Of a stretch of 64,000 nt of DNA, positions 45,310 to 56,560 are shown piece after piece (positions within the stretch are counted from its first letter, which is position 1; the number at the start of each line of letters is the position of its first letter). Both the position numbers and the translations under genes were made by a program. Below the pieces are notes generated by a model that worked only from the letters and a program-made list of their open reading frames with translations, did not search any database and was not told the DNA's origin. Origin of the DNA: Hermodice carunculata. Its lineage: Eukaryota; Annelida; Polychaeta; Eunicida; Amphinomidae. Location of the stretch: NCBI GenBank assembly GCA_964020975.1, contig OZ026626.1, positions 10,111,060 to 10,175,059 of the forward strand. Direction: 5' to 3'.

Positions 45310-47400
45310 AAAAAAAAGGCAAGTCTAAAATCTTTAAAATTATTGAAGCCAAACTTTCTAACCATCTCCGGATATTTACAGCAAAATTTGTAGAAATATT
45401 TGATCAAAAGTGCATCTTTGAATCCTCCTGACACAAGTTTATTGTAAATAAAAATTTGGTTCTAGATGCAAAGTCCTGAAATTTAGAACAAATACGACCA
45501 AAGCTCAAAGTCTGTGCAAAAAAACGTGTTATATCCAGTAGTATCCGAAATAATACTGTCAGGGAAAGGATAATTACCTGCTTCAAAGTTAAACTCATCT
45601 ATTTTATGATAGACTTTAATACAAAACCTGTCATTAGTGACCTGAATATCCAAGTCCAAAAACACATCTCTGAAACCATCTGAATTATTACCCTCCAAAG
45701 GGATATCTTTTGGGTAAATTTCTTTAGCAATTTTATTGAAATTTTGTACATTTACACAAGCAATGTCATCAATATATCTTGCGTTGTTTGATAATTTTGT
45801 AGCCATTTGAAAGTCCTTTTTCATCAGTTTATCCATATACTTAAATTCAAGCCAGGTTAAATACAAATCTGCCAGTAAAGGGGAGCAGTTGCTACCCATT
45901 GCAATGCCTTTTATTTGTTGAAAAACCAATTGTCCGCATTGAACAAAAAAGTATTATCTAAAAGAAATTTTATACCATCTATCAAAGTTTCAACAGTGTA
46001 CGATTTAATGTTACTTTTTGAATATTTGTTGTGTTATGCTTTCTTTGTATATGAATTAATATTAATGTATGGTTTACCATTATGGTTAAACATTTTGCTT
46101 ATTAATTCTGAAAGTGAACTTTTAACTTCATCAATGAGTAGATTTGTGTGCAGTGAAAAAAAATCAAAACATTTGATATTTTTTGCTTTTACATCTTTGA
46201 TTTTAGATACAAACTCGGAAGAATTGCTAATACTCCAAAAACAATTTAATTCTCTGTTTCTAGAAATTGCATTACAGTATTTACGAAAATGATACCTAAT
46301 TGCAGTCAAACACAATGTTCCTTCTTTTGATAATTGTTTTCTTGTACATTTTGCAGCACCGGCTATGAATCTAGATTTTAAAGGGTTTTTATGTAATTTG
46401 GGTATCCAGAACAAAAGTGGAATAGAGGAGTCCTCTTAAGAAATTTTGATATTAAAATTCCTTTTCATGTCATCTTTATGTGTATCTATTAAATTATCAA
46501 TGGATTGTTTGTGTAATTTATGTACGTCATTTCCTCTTATGTCTGAAATATTGTTTATACCAAGTTCTTTTTTCAAAACATCCCGATAATATTTTTTGCA
46601 GATGATCCCAAGATTGTTCCCTGCCTTATCTATGTTAGTGACTACAAAACTTTCTTGTAGTTCTTTGACTGCTTTTGAAACTTCAGGTTGTTTAAGATTA
46701 ACCGTATTGAAATTCGTAATGTGGGATTTGTAACAATAAATTCTTTTTCTAGAGACTTTTTTCAAGTTTGATAACCATCCTTTAAATTTCTGAAATTCTA
46801 TTTTTCTTTCTTTGCCCATTTCATACAGTAGGAATCAAATGCATCACATGTATCCTGAAAAATACTGTCAATGATCAACTTGGGACATATCCGAAATTTT
46901 GTACCTTTTTTCATAATTTCTTTGAAACTTGAATTTTGTATGATATCCAAATTACCTGTAAATAGATGTTTGAGGTATGCATCAACAAAATGTGAATATT
47001 TACTGTTAGACATACAGTCACAACTTTGATTCGCTGCGATATCTTCAAGAGTAATTGAAGCCAGATATTGCTTGTAATTCATGATACTTTGTCCAATATT
47101 GTTGCCATATATATAGGAAATGATGGGGGGGGTATTTTATTTTGCACTCCTTGGGAATCATGTTACGAACAAATTTCAATTTGAAAAGGGACTGAATGCT
47201 TAGTGAATCAATAATTTTGTGTTTGAAAGGAATGCTGCAAAACATTTGATCTATTTTTTTCTTATTAGAATCTGGTTTCCGAATAGTTGTTGTGTAAGCG
47301 TACACAATTTCACAAAAATTTTGCGGAAATGTGTGTTCTGAATCAGTAAGACCCAAATATTCATTAACTTTTGTTATGTCTCGAAATGATAGCGCTTTAA
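45310..47400 (-). pseudogene. Penelope-like reverse transcriptase, broken
   Basis: Four open pieces in order on the minus strand (47082-46798, 46819-46436, 46414-46034, 45929-45483) cover an N-terminal domain, fingers (PKLHKNPLKSRFI), palm (GIAMGSNCSPLLADLYL, then YIDDI) and FLDLDIQV with KVYHKIDEFNFEAGNYPF. A frame change after YNTFFCTDFELWSYLF leads to a short C-terminal block ending near 45310. Interruptions lie around 46425 and 45930-46030. Confidence 0.65.
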
Positions 47401-47424
47401 GAGCTGTATGTAATTGATCAATGC

Positions 47425-47554
47425 CATTGTGGCACCAGATGGCACATTGGTATTGTGCCCTTTTCACATGTTGCTCAAATGCATCCCCAGTAGGCAGTTG
47501 TTGAGCGGCTGATCGGTCTGTGGTCGAGGCAAGCGTATATCGTAGCTTGTCCAA
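47425..47554 (-). pseudogene. CXC-domain protein, upstream piece
   Basis: The minus-strand frame has LDKLRYTLASTTDRSAAQQL then PTGDAFEQHVKRAQYQCAIW. The QLP-x-x-x-DAFxxHVKRAxYQ block normally sits shortly before the GW...CXC region in the invertebrate CXC family, so this is the N-terminal neighbour of the piece at 43861-44165. A stop precedes it, so the rest of the gene is absent or in another exon. Confidence 0.5.
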
Positions 47555-47559
47555 AGTAC

Positions 47560-48680
47560 TTTAATTTGTAATCAGTCCCTTTTCCTGTGTTGAGAGCTTT
47601 GCTACATAAAACAGGTATTGGGATTTAGCTTGGCTGGGGGTGGCTTTAAGGATGGCGGTTCCAGGTTCATGATTTTAGGTTCATGGTACAAAATTATCTA
47701 ACATTCAAATACATTAAAACGTGGGTGTTCTTATCAGGTCCAAGCTTCATTTTAGAAACTAATCCAGTTTATGTGTATATTATCAATCATGCAGCACATT
47801 TTGACACTATGCACAGTCATTCTCAATAACACTGATAATGAGACAATCACATAGCAGAGTTAGAATCCGACATGGACTCTGGAATTCAAAGAAATGTGCC
47901 CATATTAGTTCTTTCTGGTGCCTCTACAACACAACAAATAAATTATAACATCCTAATTTGAAGATGACCTCATTTGCATACATTTAATGATAGGGTTTCT
48001 AAATTGTCTTCACTTCATTTTTTTTCAGGTAATATATATGCTAAATTTGGTCAAATTCCAACAATGCGTTCTGGAGAAAGCACTTGTGCACAAGCTAACC
48101 AAACCAGACAATCCATTAACATAATGCCCCCCCCCCCCCCCCCGTGACGGACCCATAAAATTTCAGTTAAGCTGTGAACGAAAAATGTTGATACGACGAT
48201 TGGGATTCTATGTTCTATATGCTTTGCAGCACTTTTCAAAGAAATGTAACTTTTTGCATTGGTACAGCACATAATGTGTGATATACATCTCTAGAATGGC
48301 TTCAAAAACCCCAACATCTGAAGCCTAATTTGCATACATGTAATGGTATCCACCTCATATACTCCAGTAAATTTGGTATCAGTATATCCCTGGAAATATA
48401 TTACCTTCATCATTTAACATTTACCCCCATTTTTGGTAATTTGGCAACTGCAGCAAACAACATCAACAAATAGAAGTATTTATATTGCCAAATAGATGAC
48501 AAAATTTTGCATATAATTATAATAATAATGATGTTAATCGAATAATTTTTTAAAAGCTTCACACATGGTGAAAGAGTAAGGTTAGTGCTACCTTCTGATG
48601 AAATTTGGAGTGCTTATCTTCAAAATTAAGGCAGATATAAAAAAATTAGTGAAAAGTAGTCATTTTCCACAAAAAATAGA
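47560..48680. other. non-coding interior of the TIR element
   Basis: No frame of note. A partial duplication is present: aatttgcatacatttaatg at about 47972 and a similar word at about 48329, each followed by a weakly similar 80-base block. A C-run lies at 48126-48142. Confidence 0.45.
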
Positions 48681-48858
48681 GGTTGCCATAGAAACGGGCC
48701 TGTAAACATGCCAAAAAACGCTTTTCGGACTCCACAACCTATTTTTCTGTGAAGAGGAGACATGTGCGCACATTTTGATATAGGTTGTGTTTTGTTATAC
48801 CTTTGGTTGGGGTTGCACCTATTTTTAGGGCACTTTTGAAGCATTTGCCGCTAGCCTA
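48681..48858 (-). repeat. right terminal inverted repeat
   Basis: Reverse complement of the left end with blocks in the same order. Its outer edge touches GGAATAATCATT, where LINE ORF1 resumes. Confidence 0.75.
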
Positions 48859-49173
48859 GGAATAATCATTACGTTTGTGGACTTGGGCGATCGTAACAAA
48901 TGGCTCTCGGGTGCCAAACATTTGAGAAATCACGACCACAAAGTTTTTCTGTCGCCCGATCTACCACCTATCTTATGTAAACTGAAAAATGAGCTACTGG
49001 ATTACAGGCGAAACTTACCTATGGATCTAAAGAAAAAAAAATCAAATACTTACAGTCGGGGCACTATGTGGAACTTTCTATTCAGGCTCAAAATCTGTAT
49101 ATGCCAAAAACAAGCCAAGAGGCCATTACCAAAGATTAGCTGGATTTTAATCCGTACTTTCACTTTTGAGTGA
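48859..49173 (+). pseudogene. LINE ORF1, piece 3 (C-terminal part)
   Basis: Reads GIIITFVDLGDRNKWLSGAK then KVFLSPDLPPILCKLKNEL and DYRRNLPMDLKKK. This is the usual C-terminal region of LINE ORF1 proteins (…FxD…R…L…A…, D-L-P-P…). It follows the ACHRLS block of piece 2 once the TIR element is set aside. A frame change occurs near the Lys run. Confidence 0.6.
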
Positions 49174-49844
49174 AATTTACTACAAATGTGAACTGTTGTT
49201 CCATAATACGCAAGCGGTTCTGCAAGATACAATTGCTTTTTCTTTTACCCATGAACACTTTTTTCCCAAGGTTTCTGTCCACAATAGTCCCGCAGGGCCA
49301 AGCTGTTTTACTTTCCCCTCAATCAGATATGTAGAACTTTTTTTTTCTCGCTAACTGTATTGTATGACAAATCTGGTGATTCACCTTAGCTGTATCCCTT
49401 TGTCTACACTTCGTATACCCAAGCATGAAATAATGTTGAAGCGCAATAATTATACTGATATATTGATTAATTGCCTTTATTTGTATAGATAAGGCATGAC
49501 CATTTTCAATGTGCATCAATATACACAGATCCTGATTAGTCTTTTTTCCACCATAGAAGGTGCCTTTAAGACATGAATGTTTGTGACTGTATGAACTTTA
49601 TTAACTATATTGCCTTATATCATCCTTGTTTCGAAGATGAAACGAACGTCCTATATATATATATGTGCGATATTTTATATATCATTTTCTTTTCGCTACT
49701 TTCGTTTCAGAATTCCACTAATTTGGATGATTTGTATTTGCTGTGAGAGTAGGCTGCCTACTTATGCTCCACCAGGTTGCGTGTTGAAGTTGTAGTTAGT
49801 TATACCACTATTTTTCAATTATTGCTCCTTTCATTCTTGACAAT
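49174..49844 (+). other. LINE inter-ORF region, no gene
   Basis: AT-rich, with a short TA run at about 49653-49663. It may include the end of ORF1 and spacer before ORF2. Confidence 0.4.
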
Positions 49845-50870
49845 GAAATTTTAAGGAACTTTGGCGGTGTATCACTAAACAGCCTTAACAGTGCATTACA
49901 AAACTTTGATGATAATGAAAATTCAATTTCTTTTGAATCGAACTCACCATACGTTGAGGCGAAAAATCTCATGGATTATTTTGGATCTGTTTTAAAGAAT
50001 GTTTTTGTTTTAAACCTAATCATTCAAAGTTAGAACGCCAAATTTGAAAAGTTGACCATTTTTTCGATGAACTTGCAAAATGTAATTTTACTTTTAGTGA
50101 AATTTGCCTTCAGGAAAATTGTTAGGAGATTTCTCGCCGGACGTATTGGAACTAAATATTCCAGATTATGGATTCATTCCATTAAGGGCCACTTCTAGTT
50201 CTCATGGTGGTCTCATGATTTATCTCTATAATGATTTTCAATACAGCGTAAAAGACTTCTACAGTCCTAACGACAAATGGAAAAGTCAATTCTTAGATAT
50301 TTATGGTAAAGCTTTGACGCAAAAAAATGCCCTCTGTAATGTATACAGGCCACCCAGGGACAGGAATGCTGACATTGAAAATTTTATGAATGATCTTTTC
50401 TCAATCATTTAAACCATATCCCGTGAACCAGGTAACAAAATGATTTTAACACAAATTTGTTAAAAATCAACAAACGTCAAAATATGCTGATTTCCTAGAC
50501 ACGATTTTCAATAGTGGTTTTGTACGCCAAAATTATTTTTCCTACCGGATTTTCTGAGAGGAATGCCACTCTGATAGACAACAATTTTTGTAATACTTTG
50601 CATTGTGAAAAGTCTTGTCTTTCTGGCATTATTCTTACGGATTTATCAGATCATATACCCTGTTTTACATTCATTGACCAAGCTCTAAATATAGAAAGCC
50701 CACCCAAATATATTTTAGCTGAAAAATTTGTCTCTAATTCTGTATATAATTTTTATGATGACATCAATAATTGTAATATTATGCAAATACTTGATACAAA
50801 TTCACATCGTGACCGAAATATTAATTACTCTACGTTAGAAACTATTTGACCAAGACCAAGAAAAAACATA
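49845..50870 (+). pseudogene. LINE ORF2, endonuclease part
   Basis: The N-terminal lead (SLNSLNSALQNFDDNENS, SPYVEAKNLMDYFGS) precedes the endonuclease start VFVLNLIIQS with NAKFEKL after it. Further blocks: GLMIYLYNDFQYSVKDFYSP, NVYRPPRDRNADIENFMNDL, and an end with ILTDLSDHIPCFTFI (SDHxP, a catalytic His-containing motif of APE-type endonucleases). Several stops and frame changes. Confidence 0.7.
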
Positions 50871-52048
50871 TACCCCTAAGTAAAAATTAAATTCAACAAA
50901 TATATAAGCACAAGAGAAATAACTGGATATCGAACAGCATTCTTAGATATATCAAATTTCGTGATAATCTATACAAGAAATTAAAATGCACGTCACACGA
51001 GTCACCTTTGTATGGCCCTATGAAAATTAATCTCAAAACCTACAATCAAATCCTCAACAAATGTATCCGTGTGCAGAAACATAATTACTAAATTATTACG
51101 GTATAAAAGGAACTCCTTTAAACTGGTTTAAAAAATACCTCACAAACAGAAAACAATACGTCAAATTCGACGATGGTTTTTCAAATTGTCTACCTGTTAC
51201 AACTGGAGTGCCACAGGGATCTATTTTGGGTCTTTTCTTTTCATATTTCACACAAATGACATGTATTTGGCATCTTCAAATTTTGAACCGATTTTTTATG
51301 CAGACGACACGCCTCTTATCAATTCACTTAGTTCTTTCAATTTCCCTCTCACAGACACTGGCTCTGTATCAAATAGCATAGAAATCGAATTAAACAAGGT
51401 ATGTGATTGGCTGTTGGCCACCAAATTATCTATTAATATTGCTAAAACTAAATGAACGGTGTTTCCTTTCCCTCAACGGAAATTAAATTTCACCTCAAAT
51501 CTTGAAATGAAGAATGTGCCCATTCACAAAGCCAGTGAATTTGATTTCCTAGGTGCAAGAATTCACGAAAACTTAAATTGGCATTCATACGTTGACAAAA
51601 TCGGAAATAAGCTCTGAAAAATTAGTGGTGTTATGAAAAGAACACAAAATTATTCTCCTCAAGATATTCTATTTCAAATCTACAATTCTCTTTTTCTTCC
51701 TTATCTTAATTATCGCATATTCCTGTGGAGGTTTTCGTGTGACGGTATTTTCAAACTTCAAAAGAAGGCTGTTCGTCTTGTTTGCTTGGTAAGATATAAT
51801 GGCCACAGGGATACTTTATTAAAAACGTTAAACCTTTTACAAGTGCCAGATGTTCTTACGTTAAGATCCTTAAAATTCTGCTATAAATATTTAGGAAATA
51901 AAACCCCTGATTACTTTGACGACAAATTTGCAGGTACAACACCCTCTCATCAATATTTCACTCGACATAGAAATGACGGCCAGGTTCCTATTCCTTCTAG
52001 AAATTTGACAAAACATTGTATTAGGTATTACCTTCCAACCCCCGCTTA
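50871..52048 (+). pseudogene. LINE ORF2, reverse transcriptase with internal deletion
   Basis: After the linker (about 50880-51090) the sequence jumps to YYGIKGTPLNWFKKYLTNRK, so the RT fingers and first palm block are missing. Then TTGVPQGSILGLF, FYADDTPLINSLSSFN, SEFDFLGARIHENLNWHSYV and the C-terminal region SLKFCYKYLGNKTPDYFDDK. Two stops and frame changes split the remainder. Confidence 0.8.
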
Positions 52049-52445
52049 AAAAACACACAACCCTGTATCAAAGATAAACTTTTCACACATTCTTATAATG
52101 GTTTCGCAACCTACGCAAAGCTTTTCTTCGTGGAGCAATATAAAGACACTTGCACACTGTTTTGTTTGTGATAATTAAGTGACTTTTTACTTACCCTGTA
52201 TATTTAAGCTTCTAATCTCTGTTCCTACTATTTTTGCCAATTGTTGCTAATTATAATTTTACTGAAAGGTGGCCTTGGCGATAACAGATCATAGAATCCT
52301 TAGCCAAGGTCATCCTAATATGAATTAATTTAATTACGAGTTCCTGGTTATTGCTTAAGTACCACTTTTTCACTACACACGTTGAAATTCATGTAACCCA
52401 TTTCAATAATGTTGAATAAACTGTTCTGAGTTCTGAGTTCTTATT
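52049..52445 (+). other. LINE 3' untranslated region with (TTCTGAG)n tail
   Basis: Ends in aataaactgttctgagttctgagttc, a short heptamer repeat. CR1/L2-type LINEs often end in short tandem words rather than poly(A). Confidence 0.5.
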
Positions 52446-52655
52446 CTTTATATATCGGTGTTATCTACCCAGAATTTATAAATAAAGAAAACTTGACATT
52501 TTTTTTACCAGTGCAGACTGATATACATGAAGAGTGACTTTTGCCAATAGAAAATGAAGACTGTCCATAACTTCACAAGCTCAAAGGCTGGCACATGTGC
52601 ACGTGGACTTAACAATATACAATTCGTTTGTAGTTCAAGCAAAGAATGTCATAAC

Positions 52656-52696
52656 ACACACACACAAACACACACACACAGATATATATCTATATA

Positions 52697-52732
<36 letters not shown>

Positions 52733-52740
52733 TGTATATG
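52656..52740. repeat. (CA)n(TA)n(TATG)n compound microsatellite
   Basis: Three adjacent simple repeats. Frames across it are artefacts. Confidence 0.9.
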
Positions 52741-53989
52741 GTGTCTGTAACTAATTACATAGTTTTGACTGAGGTCATTTGTAGGGATGATCCTCTCAAT
52801 ACGCTGATATTACCTGTGCAGTGGAACCGGCCTTGAAAAGAGAAGCCAACCATAACCTTCGTTGTTTAGCTTCCAAACACAATTTGGCTTCCCTTCTTTC
52901 AAGCGTTTCTTAAACTGTACATTACTTCTGTGTATTATTTTTTGCTTTTAAAACCGTCCGTCATTAGATAGGCCTTGAAACATACTCCGTCACAAATTCT
53001 ATAAATAACATCGCTTGGTCTCACCAGGAGCCTTTTTGAGGTAATCGGACTAATGGAACTAGATTTATGTTAGTTTGCAGACTGCCATTCCATCTGTCCT
53101 GATGCAGCGCCTTGTCGGTCAGACTTGTCTCCTGTCAAGTAGAACAAAAATGGCAAACACCAATGGAAATTGTTATTCTGGGTTGTACATAAAACTGTAA
53201 AAAGCAAACCAAACGGAAGTGTACAAGAAGCTTCTGACACTTAAGGGGGGGGGTTAGAAATATGGAGTGGCTATAGATATGATGAAACAAAGTATTGTTA
53301 TAGCAAAGGACCATGGGCCAGAGAATAGAAAAACGTATTACCAAGGGAAGTTATGGGAAAATTGAACGAAAAGTGATGAAATATTTACCTTTGTCGTCAG
53401 GCTCTTTTAATTTCGCTAAACGTTTTTCCAAATCGTCCGTAACATCGATTGCATCTGTCACCTTCAATGCTGTAATATGGAAAAAAAATTATGTTGGACA
53501 GATGCTTCAACTGTTGTTATATTTTTGTTCTAAATCTGTACTCCTCTTTTACTTGTGCAACTAGCAGCATGAAACATAAACTAATTATAAACTTGTTCTT
53601 ATCTGTATGTTTATTCATCTCATTTTGCAGTTTCTGACACGCCCTTAGCCCGTTATCTGAAGTGTTGAAGTTTACATTTAAGTGGTAATCGGTTTAACCC
53701 CTTCCCGTTCAAATCTCACAAACGCATCCAGGTGTAAATCTACATGCCCTATACAAGTTTCATTTCGGATTAATAGAAACGATTTTTAATTGTACAGAGA
53801 CATATCATTTTGATGACACGCCCTAGATGATGCTTTTTTAAACCCACACATAGTAAAGCTATTGACCCGCTCTCATTCTGTCCTGGAAGGCTCTAAAGAG
53901 CGTTATGGGGAGTACATGACCAATGCATGACAAGTGTTAGTATCCCTTGCAAAATATGAAAGGCTGGCAAATACAGATGTTTGTGCTGT
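52741..53989. other. no gene recognised
   Basis: A C/G homopolymer sits at about 53243-53252. TTAACCCCTTCCCGTTCAAA at about 53694 resembles the end of a TTAA-type element like the one at 53994, but no partner end was found. Confidence 0.4.
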
Positions 53990-53993
53990 TTAA

Positions 53994-54224
53994 CTCATTC
54001 CACCCTGATGACGCTTTTTCCCGCTAATATCTAAATGTCGTCTGCTAAATGTATTTTACTAATTTAGGGATTATTTTTCAATATTTTGGATGAAACTTGC
54101 ATGGAAGATCATTCCAAATTATATGCCTATGGTCAACAGCTTTCCTTGGCGCGCTCTGGGTGCAATGCGCCCAGAGCGCGCCAAGGAAAGCTGTTGACTC
54201 AGTCTTCTATCAGGGTGGAATAAG
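53994..54224. mobile_element. TTAA-flanked MITE
   Basis: 231-bp non-coding element between TTAA words (53990-53993 and 54225-54228). The ends CTCATTCCACCCTGAT and ATCAGGGTGGAATAAG are inverted repeats with one mismatch. TTAA duplication points to a piggyBac-like or Kolobok-like transposase. A near-perfect hairpin lies close to the right end. Confidence 0.75.
54132..54198. repeat. 29-bp perfect hairpin inside the MITE
   Basis: Arms 54132-54160 and 54170-54198 are exact reverse complements, with a 9-base centre that can pair further (TGC/GCG around AAT). It is far GC-richer than its surroundings. Confidence 0.9.
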
Positions 54225-54228
54225 TTAA

Positions 54229-55355
54229 TGCAAGAGAATCAAGATTACCCTGTGCTTTCTTGACTGGAATTAACTACAAGTAGAGACGTTGGTGGTGTAT
54301 GTATGTGCTATACCGGTGCTTACTAATAGTTGATCAGATGTTTTATATTACCATGATATGGGCCAGTAAGTCAGTTCGACCTTTAAATTTCACGCTAGAT
54401 AAAACTTGACAACAATAAAACAAACCTCATAGATGCTTTCGTATCAATGCTTTCTTGTGGCCGTAGGCCCAGGACCCATCATTACCAATATATAAGCCAA
54501 TATGTGAAATCTGTTGCGTCAGGAGAGAGCTTGAATTCACCATGTATGCATCCGTTTTCAAAGCATGCATAACCATTTCCGCGTCACCTTCTGCACAACC
54601 TCAGTGAGATCTACCTGTTACAGCTGGGGTTTATTCCCCTAGATACTTTTGCAAGAATGTAGGCCACCAAGGATTTAGGCTAGTCTGCACCTTTGTACTC
54701 TTTAGACGGTCACACAAGTACAGGAAGGTGTCGGGTGTCCCACACTGGGGCCAATCCAGCCAAAAGTGGGCATTACAATAGCCATATTTTACATAACAGA
54801 CACATATATCTGTATATAAAAATGAAAACTTTCCGTGAAACACAAAGATTAGGCTCACTTAGTAGATAACTTTAGAAAGATAATTTTAAAAACAAATCAT
54901 CCAGAAATCTTATGTTTTCAAGAAATTACATTCACTTGAAAGTTTAGCCCATAAACACATCGTTGGTGGCCATCTTGGAATGTGAAATCCAAAACGAGGC
55001 TTTGGGTTCTAACCAATATAATTTCACTACGATCAAACAAATTGACCTGAACTTTGTTTAAAAATCATATCCTCTTTTAGCTCCATCCGATGGTGGTCAT
55101 ATTACTATGAGGCAATTTTTTTTTCTGATATTTGGGGAAAACACCTTTTCTACTGAAAATTTCAAGATCAGTTAAATAATTATTAAATGCCAAATAAATT
55201 TTTCATGATAATCCTCAAACTGTATTGCTTTCAAACAAAATGGCAATTGTTAGTATGTTGATCAATATCTGCGTGGAGATTGACATGGAAATGTGTTTAT
55301 ATCTACATTTTGGCGTTTAATCTAATTTCAAGGTCAAATGAAGGTCACGTTTTAC
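54229..55355. other. no gene recognised
   Basis: AT-rich. No domain or repeat of the window was seen. Confidence 0.45.
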
Positions 55356-56560
55356 AATGTATAGCATATCTCGCTATCTGCCAAGTTTTATGAAGATTTA
55401 TCTTGAAACGTTGACAGAATTTTGTTGACAACAAATCTGAGATTCTTGAAGTGCCAAGTGCCGTAAGCAGAGATGAGTGATGAGATCGTTTACTGATCCC
55501 AAGAAGTTGTTTCTCCAGGGTTCCTTGAGGAGACTCCAACTCTTTTAAACCAGCAGCTGTAATGTTACAACTATCAAGACCATGCTTGAAAATAGGAATA
55601 CAGACTGTATTTCACAAATATGTTTTACCGTCTGTAGCTAAGCCTGGGTACAATAGACCAGTATTCCTTAACTCATGTACGCTCTATCTTCACACATTTA
55701 TTCAGTGTTCAATGTGGCTGTTTGAAGAGTTCGTCAAAATAAATTTAAAATGTAGAATATCCAGAGAATCAGTGACTTCCAATGGAGTATTATCAAAAAA
55801 CCAACACGGTGTAGAACGGAGCAAGTTTGGTCCTATTATCACACATTTGGACCTCTTGGTATTAAGATTAAATCGCCACTCCTTTGCATAGTTTACACAC
55901 GTCAATAGAAGATTGCAATCCTTTAGCAATGGAACTGGACAGAGGTACATCGTCTGTTTATCCAAAAAATACTGTAAAGTTGATCACTTACACTTACACC
56001 ATTATCATTTGTTGATACCGCTTTCATCATGCCATTAATATCTATATTAAACAAAAATGGTGACCTACTACTACCTTGCCGGACACCTCTCGTTACAGAA
56101 AACTGAGTGCTATATTCTCCATTCCATGTTACCACTGCTGAAGCATTTTTGTACCATACAAACAAGAAGAGAGATACAGTCTAAGAGTTTATACATTAGT
56201 CCATCATGCCATATGCAGTCAAAACACTTTTCTTCATCTCTGCATACAAATATTGGCGAGATCTAAAGTGTTAACTTTAATCATTCAATAGACTGCAGCA
56301 GAATGAAGTGTCTTTCCTTTCTCGAACACCAAATTTTACATCAGCTACATCGTCAGAGAGAATCATAAAGATCTCCACCATTTCGGTGTGCACACAGCTT
56401 AATGTAATACGTCTGTAGTTTTCTGGTCTATTAGGATTCAATGAACTTGAATAGAAATCACTATACCTAGCTGAAATACATCTGGTACAATTTGTTTTGA
56501 AGGGTTGTTGTATAGAACAACGACAATAATCTACATAAGACAGGCGATTTACCATACAGA
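55356..56560 (-). pseudogene. decayed LINE, RT part
   Basis: Minus-strand pieces of a non-LTR reverse transcriptase. From right to left: RPENYRRITLSCVHTEMVEI (about 56430), WYKNASAVVTWNGEYSTQFS then TRGVRQGSSRSPFLFNIDIN (55923-56165), NYAKEWRFNLNTKRSKCVII (55702-55900), and a C-terminal block LEKQLLGISKRSHHSSLLTA (55345-55539). The catalytic YxDD box is not recognisable. The family differs from the LINE at 21-24 kb. Confidence 0.65.

Larger units (their letters stand above)
44166..47425 (-). mobile_element. Penelope-like retroelement inserted in the CXC gene
   Basis: A unit of about 3.3 kb separating the two CXC pieces. On the minus strand: a 5' part (47425-46430) with NIDKAGNNLGIICKKY, RT start FWIPKLHKNPLKSRFIAG (46414-46034), RT core KGIAMGSNCSPLLADLYL and ARYIDDIAC (45929-45483), and a C-terminal part to about 45310. 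Then comes a non-coding region with a ~110-bp tandem duplication (45055-45240) and repeat R (44166-44560). No GIY-YIG endonuclease was found. Frames are interrupted at several points. The PKLHK...MGS...YIDD set fits Penelope-like RT better than LINE or LTR RT; the exact clade is unknown. Confidence 0.6.
43078..48858. mobile_element. 5.8-kb element with terminal inverted repeats carrying a CXC gene
   Basis: The two ends (43078-43243 and 48681-48858) are imperfect inverted repeats, and they begin exactly where LINE ORF1 is cut, so the unit moved as a whole, as a DNA transposon does. Possible target duplication: GGATA on the left against GGAATA on the right. Inside, on the minus strand, are two pieces of a CXC-domain (tesmin/TSO1-like) protein gene, separated by a Penelope-like retroelement. 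Without that insertion the element is about 2.5 kb. No catalytic transposase motif was recognised, so the superfamily is unknown. Confidence 0.65.
40926..52445 (+). mobile_element. two-ORF LINE split by two insertions
   Basis: Plus-strand non-LTR retrotransposon. ORF1 lies in three pieces (40926-41030, 42694-43077, 48859-49173) and ORF2 at about 49845-52048, followed by a 3' untranslated region ending in repeats of TTCTGAG (about 52422-52440). The pieces were linked because ORF1 sequence resumes directly across each insertion: DELDR/QLNDEN at the first and AG/IIITFVDLGD at the second. ORF2 has an endonuclease and a reverse transcriptase but lacks the RT fingers (deletion near 51090). Assigning ORF1 and ORF2 to one element is inference from strand, order and spacing. 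Clade CR1/L2/jockey-like, not settled. Dead: stops and frame changes in both ORFs. Confidence 0.65.

Noticed and set aside
43078-48858. The TIR element as a Polinton
   Set aside because: Far too small, and no polymerase B, integrase or capsid-type sequence is seen.
53690-53720. TTAACCCCTTCCCGTTCAAA as the end of a second TTAA element
   Set aside because: No matching inverted end with TTAA was found in the following kilobase.
54132-54198. Hairpin as a bacterial-type terminator
   Set aside because: No T-run follows it, it lies inside a TTAA-flanked element, and the genome is eukaryotic.
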